Below, one piece after another: positions 16,663-27,000 of a stretch of 43,907 bases of DNA (positions are counted from its first letter, which is position 1; each line of letters opens with the position of its first letter). The stretch is from Gammaproteobacteria bacterium (lineage in GTDB: Bacteria > Pseudomonadota > Gammaproteobacteria > Chromatiales > Chromatiaceae): NCBI GenBank assembly GCA_019136395.1, contig JAGVUH010000240.1:1-43907 (forward strand), read 5' to 3'. The translations under genes and the position numbers were made by a program. Under the pieces are notes generated by a model. The model was given only the letters and a program-made list of their open reading frames with translations, was not told where the DNA came from and did not search any database.

Positions 16663-19600
16663 GCCCGTTCCCGGATCACGACCTGGATATCAAGGCGGGG
16701 ATTCTCCATCCCCACGACGAGGGCTTGCAGCTCGGCAAGGGCCTGGAGTGCTTCCGCCTTCCCCAGCCGCGCCCACTTGAAGTGCCGCGCCGCCCCCGGT
16801 TCTGACTCAGGCTCAGGCCCCACCTCCAACTCCGGCTCCGGCTCCCTCCCCGGCTCAAGGTCAGGGGCCGGCTTCGGCGCCGGGGGTGGGACGGTTGGAG
16901 TGGGACGGTTGGCGACATCCGTCATCAAGGCACCCGCGTCTCGCTCAAACTGGGCGACGGCGGCCTGCAACCCCTCCACGTATTCGTAGCGCAAGACCGC
17001 CTGGGCCAGCCGTTCGAGGATCTGATGGGCCTGTGGCGCAAAGTGGCCAGCCCCTGAAGCGATCGAGTTTAGGCTGTTGACCAGATAATGTTTGGCCTCG
17101 ACGCGGGCGAGCGCCGGCCCCCTGACAAGCAGGGCCTGAGCCTCGGCCACCTCCTCGGTGCTGAAATCCAGCCCGGCCGTGAGATTCACCAGTTCCATCT
17201 CCGAACTGGCGGTCTCGATGACGCCAAACCAGTCCCGCAGACGGCTGGCGCCCGCCTTCCGTAGGGCGGGCTCGCCGGCGGCCAGGGTGTCAGTGGGCAC
17301 CAGGGTCATCAATTGCTCGACCAGGCGCAGATAACCCATCAAATAGGGGGCCGCCTCGGTGACATACTTTTTCGCGGCCCGCGCGAAGGCGACCAGACCA
17401 GGGGCCGAGCGATAGGACATAGCCAGGGAGGGGTCGAGAATATCCCCGGCCAGTCTGGTGGCCTTGTCCCAATCCTCCATGCTTGGCAGGGGCTGCACCC
17501 GCACCTCACACTCGTCGGGCAGGTTACCGATCTCACCACCCTTGAAGGGTTGACCGAAGCGATAGAGGGAGCGGTTGGTCCGCGCCAACCAGGTCAGGAT
17601 CACCAGATCCTGCAAGTCAGTGCGCAGACCGCGCCGTTCCGGTAGGTCCAGCCAACGGCGCAAGTCAGCCACCCTGGGCTCATGCCCTCCCTGCTGGGCG
17701 ATCTGGCGCGCGAAGTGTTGCGACCAATCGTCCCGCAGTTGCAGGGCCGCCTCCCCGACCTCCGCCAAGTCCAGCTTGGGCGCGATGCGTTTGGCGTCAT
17801 CGCGCAGCGCGGGTTCGAGTTCCGCCCGCAGCACCTGCTGCTGGGCGGCCTGCTCCAGGACCGCCGCCAGGCGCTTGACCGCGCTCGGCCGCGGCTCGGC
17901 ATCAAAGTGCGGATGGGCGGGAAACTCATAGTCCAGGGCCTGTTCGCCCAGTTTGCCAAAGGCATCCCGGAAGTTCGCCGCCACGGGGGGGCGCGGCGCC
18001 AGGGAGGGATCGAGGCTGTAAAAGTGCTCATCCAGCATCTGGGACGGGTCCAGGGCCTCCTGCGCCAGGGTATTGAGTCCATAAGCGGTATGGAGGCAAT
18101 TACGGATGAACTGGCGCAACTGATCGCGCTGATTGGTCAGCAGCACGCGCGCCTGCTCCCGATCCGCCTGCGACAGTTGACTGGCGTATTGATCCAGGTT
18201 ATTGCCACGCAACACGAAGTTGATGACGACGAGACGCCCCAACTGCTCCTGGGTGGGGGGGGACAGAAAGGAAGGCAGCCAGGCCAGGCAGCGGCCAACC
18301 TGGCCATCGTTGAGGAAGCCATTGATCCGGGCGACATCGTCCTGGGGGCCATGCTCCCGTTGGTGATCGAAGGGAAAATCGACCAGGACGCGCCAGGTCC
18401 CCTCACGGCCCTTGAGGGTGTCATGGGAGTGCTCGCGGACGTTGCCGAACAGAAGCTCCAGCGAACGGCGCGAGCCTCGCCAGACCAACTCCAGTTCGGG
18501 GGGCAGGAGGCTGGTACTCGCCTCGGCCAGTCCCAGCCCCTCGGTGATCAAGCTTCTGACCTCCGCCTGGCGGTTGCCCTGGGTGTCGAACGACATGGCA
18601 TTCGCGAGGATGGCGTCGGTATCCACCTTGGCGACCTCGACCGACACCACCGGGTTGGACGAATCGTCCGCGATCTTGATCTCACCCGCCTGCCCCGCCC
18701 AGCGCTTGAGCTTGGTCAGGACGGTGTAGCCTTCGCTGCCAGGGATGGGGGTGCGAATGGTGCCGTGATTCAGGGCGGCCAGCTTGGTCGGCGTCAGGTT
18801 TTTGAGGGCCTCCACCTCGGGTACTAGCGCCGCCAGCACCAGGGTCTTCAGCAGGCGCGCGTCATTCTTCAGGGCCTGGGCCTTCTTCGGCTCCGCCGCG
18901 CCCGCCTCGATATCGTCCCAGGTCAGGCCATGCTGGGTTTCCAGGATGGGCAACAGCCGCCGGCGCCAAAGCTGCTTCGCCTGTTCGAAAAACAGCTTGA
19001 TGCCATGGGTGAAGGGCTCGTCGCCCGCGGCGATCACATCGAACAGATCGCCGACCGGGATGACGTCACCGATTTCCAGGATATTGGCCTTGTCCACCAG
19101 CATCTGCTGCATCAGCTTGAGGGCGGTGCGCTCCCGTTGCAGCATGGAGGACAGGGCGATCAGGGTCTGCACCAGCGCCGGGGTGAAGGGGTACAGGTCG
19201 CGCAGCATCTGCTGATCGCCGTCGCGGGTCAGGAGGGTCTGCAAGACTTCCGGTTGGCTGGACAACAGCCTATTGATCGCGCCCTTGAGCTGGGCCTCCG
19301 CGGCCGGCCCCTGGGTGCGCAGCAGGCGTTTTTTCGCGATCTCGGGCAGATTGCGGTCTTCGAGATTGATCTTGTCGAAACGCGCCTCCCACCATTGCAG
19401 GGTGTCGGCGAAGGACAATTGCTCCGCCCCGGGCAGGTGTTCGCCAACCAACTCCCGCAGGTCACGCTGGCGGGCCATGAAACTGACGATGGGGATGGGC
19501 CGGTCGGCGTTGCCGGACTCGACCAGTTTGGCCACCTTCTGGCCCTCCCGGGCAATCCAGGCGGTATCGGCCGCGCGGCTGGCGAGCCACAGGATGAACT

Positions 19601-20346
19601 CGTCGAGGAAAAGGATGATGGCGTCGTAACCCAGGTCCCTGGCGTGATAGGCCATGGCCGCCAGCCCCTCGTCCAGGGAGGTATAAAGCTCACGCTGGGA
19701 GGCCGCCAGGTGGCTCAGGCCGCTGAAGAAGGCGCGGCTGACCGCCCCGACCAACTGGAAGCGCTCGGGGGTGCCGGGCGGGGCTTGCAGGGCCGCCTCG
19801 AACCGCGCCACCCCCCAGGTCCGCGCCACCTGCCCCCAACCGCCACCCCCACCGGCCGGGGCGCCGGCCGCCGCGTTCAGGGTGCGGAAAAACGGCTCAT
19901 CCCCCATCTGAGCGCGGAGTTGGCGCGCGTCCTGAAGCATCCCCGCGCTTTGATAGAAGCCGGGGCTCGGGGCCTGGGGGTGCCGCCTGGCCACCTGTTC
20001 CGCGTAGCCCGCGAACAGGGCCGACTCCAGGGTCTCAGCGTTGATCATGTGGTAGGGGACCACCAGGAACTGCTTGCCCTGGGTCCAGGCGTTGTGCCTG
20101 GAGACCACCGGCGCCAGTTCGGGCTTGCCACGTGCCGTGGCGTCAGCCTCCAGCAGCAGGGACAACATGGCCATGAAATGGCTTTTTCCGGTGCCAAAGC
20201 TGCCGTGCAGATAGGCGCCCTTGCTCATCTGGGTATCGAGCGCCCCCTTGACGACCCCCAGGGCCTGATCGAAGCACTTCACCAGTTGCGGCGTCGCGAT
20301 GTAATACCTGCTCGGGCAGGTCAAAGATCTCACGGAGTTTTGGCAT
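16659..20346 (-). CDS. pglY: BREX type 2 ATPase PglY, N-terminal frame break near 20307
   Basis: This is a large P-loop protein of about 1,225 residues. Walker A is GSFGTGKSHFMAML and the Walker B-like strand is IILFLDEFILWL, as in PglY/BrxC proteins. The best start is the ATG at 20346 (MPKLREIFDLPEQ), which has a GAGGGGG ribosome-binding site and the expected N-terminal sequence. After 13 codons the sense moves to another frame (YYIATPQLVKCFDQAL). About 20 residues normally lying between these blocks seem absent. The long frame alone could start at a GTG at 20333 but without a proper N-terminus. A glutamate/proline-rich stretch (EPGREPEPELEVGPEPE) lies near the C-terminus at about 16790-16870. 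The stop overlaps pglZ; pglX ends 27 bp upstream. PglY is thought to power the defence complex. Confidence 0.85.
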
Positions 20347-20373
20347 CCTTAAATCCCCCTCGATTGAATTAGG

Positions 20374-23300
20374 TCAGCCCCCGCCAGCCCGGGCGCCCCG
20401 GCCACGGGGGCGCCGCGTCGGGGCGGCTGGGCGCCAGGCGCGCACCGCGTCCAGGGTCAGGCCCTGCTGAGCCAGGTGCGCGTCCAGGAACCCTTGCAGG
20501 TAATCGCCCGTGCTCATGCCCAGGTCCTCATCCACCTCCGGGTGCCACTGGTGTACCCAGGGCAGCCATTCGTCCAGACCGGCCAAGGCCGGTACCAGGC
20601 GGTTCGCGTCCGCCCCCTCGCGGTGCAGCAACTCGTAGAGATAGCCCGCCAGGGCCAAGGCGCGCGCCTTGGCGTCGTGGCCGGCCCAGAGCAGCAGCGG
20701 ACTGGCGGTATCGGTGCCACGCTCCAGCCCCGGAAAGCTGACGAAACGCTCCTTGGGCACGTCCAGGGCACCGCGCAACTTCCAGTAGGCCCCGTCGCGG
20801 AAGTCTTCCTGCCGGTATTTGGGCGGCACGGGGATGGCGCCGACTTCCGTCGCCTTGCGGCGCGCCTGCTCGGCCCGGATGGCCGCGTCGGGTTGCCCCG
20901 CCATTTGTCCCGCCACCTCGGCATCGATCGCGTCCTCCCTACGCTGCAAGGCCCAGGTCTCCCGCCATACCGCCCGCTTGCGCAGGCCGGAGTCGCTGTA
21001 ACGCAGGGCGTCCAGAAAGGGCACGCTCGCCTGCCGTACCAGGGTCACCAGGGTGCGGTGGGCATCGCTGCCGCTCCCCGCGTACAGATCCAGGGCGCGG
21101 CGAAAGTCCTCATCGCCCGACAAGGCGTCCACCAGTTCACGCGCCGAACGCAGGCTGGGCGCGGTCTGATCCTCCCGTGGCCACAGATCGGCGGCCTCCA
21201 GACGGTCCAGCAGCCAGCCTTCGAGGGCGGCCCGCTCCAGAGTCTCCCAAGGGGTCCCCGCCCACCGGCGCTTGCATTCGGGGCGTTCGATCAGGGCCAG
21301 ATCGCGGAAATACTGGATCGTGGCCATCCGTCGCTCGACCAGGGCGCGATAGTCGGCCGGCCAGTGGCCGGGTAGCTCGGTGACGGGTTGGGCGCCGTGT
21401 CGCTCGAACCAGGTCGTCGAGGTCGTCCCGGTCGCGCATTGCCGGGCCAGCAGGATTTCGAAGGCGCGCTCGCCAAAGAGCAACGGCGGAGGCTCAGCGG
21501 CATAGCTAAGGGCCACATCCAGGACGCCATAGATGCGATAGACGCGCCAATCGAGCTCTTCCTGCCAGGCGATCATCAGATGACGCAGCCGCTCGGCCTC
21601 GCGTCGGGCGGCGTCCAGCTCGGCGCGGCTGGGCAGGCCCCGACTGAAGATAGCGGCGGGCAGCCATGCGGCCCGCTGCTGGGCAAGTTTATCGAGTCGG
21701 TGGGCCAGATCGCCCGGACGCTCCGTTGCCACAGGGAAGTCACCGACATTGGCCGCATTGAATGCGAACCGCTCAAACCACTCTTGGGAGCGGCCATCTT
21801 TCGGGAAACAGACTTGCTTGAGCCAAAAACATGCCATTGATGAATTCAACAACCCAAGCAACCCCAAATGGTCATCCACCGTTGCGCTTGCAGGGAGTTT
21901 GATGACGGGAGCGGTACGGTTGAATACCTTGCCGCCGTGGTCTAGGACAAAATGGTTGTGGGTGGCGACATCAGCAAATGCCAGGACATTTTTGGCTTTC
22001 CACCTCCCAGGAAAAAACATTGAATGCTCGAACCATTGCAATCCACGTTGCTCAGGAGTTTGGCCAAAATCTTTCCTATTCTTTAAGATTATTCTGAAAA
22101 GCCAAAAATGAACGATTAATTCACAAGGAATTGCGCTCCAAGGTTTGGCTGTAAGTAGTTCATATGGGAAAATAGTGTAATGTCTCAAACAAATTGAGTA
22201 ATCTCGGACATCCTCTCCATAGGTAACTGGCACCATGTGCGCTCTAACCTTATCAATGGAGGGCATATAAAACACATCATCTTCCCCTGTATGTGTAGTC
22301 CTGCCTATATCTGCACCGAGATCCGCTAAAGTTTTTTTGGCAGCCGCTTCTATTTCTTCTCTTAGTTCAGATGCTCCACCCCCTCCAATACTCCATGGGT
22401 GTTTTGAAAATCGTTCACGTGCCGCATCAACAACACTCACCCATTCGCTCTCAGAACCACGAACGTCGATTTGACGAACGATGGCATTCCAGACCACCCC
22501 TAGGGCAGGATTGGCTGGCGTCGAAGGTTCGCCTTGAATACCCATGACAGCACGCACTACAGAATTCGCCGGGCGGCGATTACGCCCCAGCAATATCGCG
22601 GTGGGTGTACCGTGTCCGGGGATATAGGCGCCCGCGGTGTCGATGACATGGGTCAGATCAATGGTTGGGAAGAAGCCTTCCACGAGTTTATTGCCGAACT
22701 CCCGCTTCATGAAGGAGTTGGCCACGATTAGACCCACGAAGCCGGCACGCTGGGCCTTGTCCTCGGGCTTGGCGAGCGCCCAGAAGCGCTCGCAAAAGGG
22801 GGCAACCAATGCGTATGTTCGGTGACAACTTTGATACCGCTGCCGGTAAAGAGCCGATATGGCGTGATCCTTGACCGTGATGTAGGGCGGGTTGCCCACC
22901 ACGGCCGCGTACTTGCGGGACAGGATGGCGTTGGTCGCCTCCAGGTCCTCGGCGGCGAAGGCGTGGCGGTAAAGCTGGTCCCCGCCCAGGCTGAGGTTTT
23001 CCTGGGAGTGCCTCAACCCCAGGGCGGACTGAGCGCGCCGGTAATCGCGCTGATCGAAACCGTGCAGCAGGCTGTCGCCGGTGCCGATCCGAAGATGAAA
23101 ATCCGGCGCCAGGCGAAGTTTGCGCACCTGGGTCAGTTTCAGGGCGGCGACCAGCAGGCGGAAGCGGGCGATGGCCACCGCGAAGGGATTGAGGTCGATG
23201 CCGGCGATGCGGTTCAGGGCCTCTTGCACGGCGATGTTGAGGTTTTCCGGGCGCTGGCGCAGCCAGCGCGGAGCCAGGCGGTCGAAGGCGCCAAGCAGGA

Positions 23301-24018
23301 AGTGGCCGGATCCGCAGGTCGGATCGAGCAGATCGACCTCTTCCAGGGGATAGCCATCCAGGGCCGGGGTGAGGGTGCGATCCAGGATGAAGGCCTCGAC
23401 GAACTCCGGCGTTTGCAGCAGGGCATAGCGCTCCCGGGCCGCTTCGGAGAGGTCCTGGTAGAGATCGCCGAGAAAACGCGTGTTCCAGTCGGGGTCGCTA
23501 AAATCATGCACCAGGGTGCCGCTGTCGGCGTCGGTGGCGCGGAAAAAGCGCACCAGTTGCCTGGCCATGTCGGCGGAGACCGGGGCGGCCAGCAGGCTCT
23601 GCTGCACCTTGAATACATCGGCCAGACCGGGGAGCCGACCGGCCAGGGCGAAGACCTCCCGCAGGTAGTCGTTGTCGGACGCGAGGGGCTGCTCGCGGTA
23701 AAACCCTTCCTGGCGGGCGACGGCGGAGCGGCCCTGGTGGTCGGTGCCGGCGATCAGGGGGGCATCGAGCAGGCCATTGTCCTCGCAAAAACGAACGAAG
23801 ACGCAGGCCAGCACCCAGGTCACGGCGGACTGGGTGAACTGGGCCTCCGCCCAGGTGGCCAGGGCCTCGGCGGTGCGCCCAGCGTCGCGGGCCGCCTGCC
23901 AGTCGGCGCTGAGACGCGCCTGATAGCCGGCGTCACTGGCGAACCGCCCGCGCAGGTCCTGTTCCAGGTCGCGTACCTGGGATTTGAGATCGGCGAGTAG
24001 GCGGGGGCGATGGATCAT
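20374..24018 (-). CDS. pglX: BREX type 2 adenine-specific DNA methyltransferase PglX
   Basis: This 1214-residue protein is a type IIG-like N6-adenine methyltransferase. Motif I DPTCGSGHFLLGAF is near residue 230 and the catalytic motif VVGNPPYITVKD near residue 377. The region after about residue 480 is expected to recognise the DNA target. In BREX, this enzyme methylates host DNA at a non-palindromic site so that self is spared; in the original Streptomyces Pgl system it is proposed to modify phage DNA. The start overlaps the pglW stop (ATGA). The central part, roughly 21800-22560, is visibly richer in A+T than the rest, suggesting exchange of the specificity segment. Length and motifs are complete and there is no frame break. 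Confidence 0.93.
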   Translation of the reverse strand: MIHRPRLLADLKSQVRDLEQDLRGRFASDAGYQARLSADWQAARDAGRTAEALATWAEAQFTQSAVTWVLACVFVRFCEDNGLLDAPLIAGTDHQGRSAVARQEGFYREQPLASDNDYLREVFALAGRLPGLADVFKVQQSLLAAPVSADMARQLVRFFRATDADSGTLVHDFSDPDWNTRFLGDLYQDLSEAARERYALLQTPEFVEAFILDRTLTPALDGYPLEEVDLLDPTCGSGHFLLGAFDRLAPRWLRQRPENLNIAVQEALNRIAGIDLNPFAVAIARFRLLVAALKLTQVRKLRLAPDFHLRIGTGDSLLHGFDQRDYRRAQSALGLRHSQENLSLGGDQLYRHAFAAEDLEATNAILSRKYAAVVGNPPYITVKDHAISALYRQRYQSCHRTYALVAPFCERFWALAKPEDKAQRAGFVGLIVANSFMKREFGNKLVEGFFPTIDLTHVIDTAGAYIPGHGTPTAILLGRNRRPANSVVRAVMGIQGEPSTPANPALGVVWNAIVRQIDVRGSESEWVSVVDAARERFSKHPWSIGGGGASELREEIEAAAKKTLADLGADIGRTTHTGEDDVFYMPSIDKVRAHMVPVTYGEDVRDYSICLRHYTIFPYELLTAKPWSAIPCELIVHFWLFRIILKNRKDFGQTPEQRGLQWFEHSMFFPGRWKAKNVLAFADVATHNHFVLDHGGKVFNRTAPVIKLPASATVDDHLGLLGLLNSSMACFWLKQVCFPKDGRSQEWFERFAFNAANVGDFPVATERPGDLAHRLDKLAQQRAAWLPAAIFSRGLPSRAELDAARREAERLRHLMIAWQEELDWRVYRIYGVLDVALSYAAEPPPLLFGERAFEILLARQCATGTTSTTWFERHGAQPVTELPGHWPADYRALVERRMATIQYFRDLALIERPECKRRWAGTPWETLERAALEGWLLDRLEAADLWPREDQTAPSLRSARELVDALSGDEDFRRALDLYAGSGSDAHRTLVTLVRQASVPFLDALRYSDSGLRKRAVWRETWALQRREDAIDAEVAGQMAGQPDAAIRAEQARRKATEVGAIPVPPKYRQEDFRDGAYWKLRGALDVPKERFVSFPGLERGTDTASPLLLWAGHDAKARALALAGYLYELLHREGADANRLVPALAGLDEWLPWVHQWHPEVDEDLGMSTGDYLQGFLDAHLAQQGLTLDAVRAWRPAAPTRRPRGRGARAGGG
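21800..22560. other. AT-richer segment inside pglX, probable exchanged target-recognition region
   Basis: Base composition drops clearly compared with the surrounding gene: runs such as CTTTAAGATTATTCTGAAAA and rare-type codons occur only here. The protein remains in frame (for example LFRIILKNRKDFGQ and WSIGGGGASELREE). The borders are estimated by eye. Confidence 0.6.
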
Positions 24019-27000
24019 GTGGCGCGCGCTCCGGGGGTGGCCGCGTGGGCGTTTTCCAGCCAGGCGCGCGGGATGCGGCCATAGTCGGTGGTATTGATGG
24101 TCACCGGCACCGCCTGACCGTCCAGCAGGGGGCGATTGTCCGGCGTCAGGGGGCTGGCGATCAGGGCGATCAGGGGCGGTCGTCCCCCAAACTGGCAGGC
24201 CTCGGCCAGCTTGGCGAAGAGGGTCATGCGCCGCCAGCGGGCGGCCAGGCCCAGGTTGACCAGCAGCCCCGGCCGATCATCCCGGGACAATAGCTCCTCC
24301 ACGCGGGGCCAGACCTCGCCCAGTACCAGGGCGAAGTTCTGGGCGTCAACCGAGCCGGGCGGTGCCGCGTCCGCCGCGAGCAGGACCTGCCAGTCCACCT
24401 CCCATGCCTGGGCCTGCCGTTCGAGCTGGGTCAGCACCACCTCGTCGAAGTCGATGACCTTGAGGCCGAAACGGCGCGCCAGTTCCCGTTGCGCCAGGGG
24501 CAGCCCCTTGGGTTCGACCGACAGGGTGAGGAGCTTGCCCTGGGTCAGGGCCTGCCTGATCCGCTCGTCGATCCGGATCGCCTCCTGGACCTCCGGGGCG
24601 GTGGACAGGCGGGGACGGTGGTTGGTGGACAGGCGTTCGATCTGGGTGGTGCCCGAAAGGACGCCAGGGGAAAACTGCATGCTGAAGAGTGAGCTGGCGC
24701 CGTCCCAGCGGACATCCAGTCCCGCGTCCTTGAGTAGGGACTCCAGTTCCAGGGGGCCGGGCAAGGGCGCCGCCTCCGGATAGCGGGCGAAGACGCGCCG
24801 ACGGACGGTTTCCTGGTCGAACTGCCGGAGGCCCAGCAAGGAGGTGGTGGCGAGCTTGACGGCGCGCGCGGCCGGCAATTGCCTGGGATAGAACTCCAGG
24901 CGCGACGACAGGGCCGCCTGGCAGGCGCAGGCCGCCGCCAGTCGGACCCGACGCTCCGCGCTCAGGGGGGCATCGCCCGCGGGAGGGGGGACGCGGGCGA
25001 GGCGATCCGCCACCTGCTGGGCCGAGGGCAGAGGGTCCTGGTTGGCCAGGCGATCGGCCGCCTCCCCCAGGAGGACCGCGTAACCGGCCCTGGTCTCCGG
25101 CGCGGAGGGGAAGAGGCCAGCGGCGCCGCTACTGGCCAGGAGGGATACCAGGAGGTCGTCCGCTTGGGCGGTGCGGGACGGTGGGCGCACCTGGGTATCC
25201 CGCTGGACCAGTTGCCAGCGCGGGGCCTGTTTGGCGCGCTCGACGGCGACGACCGCCCGCGTCAGCGCCAGGGCTTCCTGGTGGCGTGCCTCCCCGGTCT
25301 GGACGCTGCCCCGGCGCGCCAGCAGGGCCGCCGCCACCTCGGCGAGGGTAGCGATGCCGCCGAGTCCGGCCAGGATCAGCGCCACCTCGTCGCGCAGGTG
25401 GGTCATCTCCGGCTGCCGGGACAGGCGCTCGGTGACGGCTGGCAGCAGGTCCTCGGGCAGGGCGGGAGCCGCGGCGTCCCCCCCCAAGCCCAGCCAGGCA
25501 TTCAGGGCCGCGCCCTGGGTCTCGTCCAGCTTCTTGGGGATCAGCATGGCCGTGGCGGCATCCACCGACAGTTTCGCCACGGCCGCGGAGGCGGGTGGCC
25601 GCTCCTGGTCGCCCCCCCCATTGAATTGCTGGCGCAAGTGGTCGGCGAGCTGATGCAGTTCGCGGGCGACGGCGAGCGCGATGCCGCGGTGGCGGTACAG
25701 GCGATTGCGCGGCAAGTCGGCGAGATCGCCGGCCGTTGCCAGCTCCTCATGCCCGATGCGCTCGATCAGCTCCAGGTGGCGTGAATCGAGCCGCAGCGAG
25801 GTCAGGGGGGTGGCCGGGGTGATGCCGTTGGCGGCGAGGGGCGCTTCCTCCCCAAACGCCAGCCGCCCATGCGGCGGCGGAGCGGTGCCGTGGGCCGTCA
25901 CTGGCCGGGTGACGTTCTCGAACACCTTGCGCCAGGCGCTCAGCATCTGCTCGGCGTTGTCATGGCGCCGACGGTGATCCCGCGCCAGGGCGCGACGGAA
26001 GAAGTCCAGGGCCTGGTTACGGATGGAGGCGTCGAAACGTTCGGCGTCCAGGCCGATTTCCGTCTTCAGGCTGGCCGGATCAGCGCTGCCATCGCCCCAT
26101 TCCGGGAGGATGCCGGTGGCCATCTCGTGCAGGGTCAGGGCGCAGGCATAGCGTTCGGCATAGCCATCCCAGAGCCCACGCTTGCGCAGAAAGGGATCCA
26201 GATACAGCCGGGTGCCCGCATTCAGGTCAGTGGCCGGTACCCCCGCCAGGGAGAAGTCGAAGAGGGTCAGCGACAGCCGCTTGCCGGCCCCGGGGCGGAT
26301 GCCGATGTTGTCGGGCTTGATATCCCGGTGGGGGATGCCAACCCCTTCGAGGTATTCAATGACGGCGAGCAGTTCTTCACCGAAGCGCCGCAGCAGGTCG
26401 AGGCCAAGCCGTCCCTCTTGGCGGATGCGCTCGCCCAAGGTCTCCGCGCCGGCCGAGGAGAGGAAGAGCGCGGCCAGGCCAGCGAGTTCGAAATGCTCAT
26501 GGCACTGGACGATGTTCTGATGCGGCGCCAGCTTGGCGAGGGTTTCCGCTTCCCGCCCGAGGCGCTCGTTGTACTCGGGCTCCAGGGCGATCTTGAGGAC
26601 GCCATGACGGGGTTGTCCGGGACCCTGGCGGCGCACCTCCAGCGCCAGGCTGGTGGCGCCCTTACCCAGTCGCCGCACGACCTCGAAATCACGCAACAGG
26701 CTGCCGGTGTTGGCCTCCAAGGGGGAGGCCAGGGGCGCCGCGGGGGCGGTGAGCGCTTCCTCCAGGGCCTCCTCGGCCTTGTCGAGCGCCGCCAGGAACT
26801 CACCCGTGGAGCCCAGGCGATCCTCGGGCGCGGGCCAGGTCGAGAACTGGATGAGGTCTTCGATCTCCGCCAGGCACCCATTGACCAGGGCCGACAGGGT
26901 CAGGCCCGGTCCTTGTTCGCACTTGGCGACGAGATCGTCGCCGCTGACGGCGGGTGGCTCGCCGGCGAGCACGAAGTAGCCGATGGCCCCCAAGGCGAAC

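Noticed and set aside
18930..20372. 480-codon plus-strand frame opposite pglY
   Set aside because: Antisense shadow without recognisable motifs.
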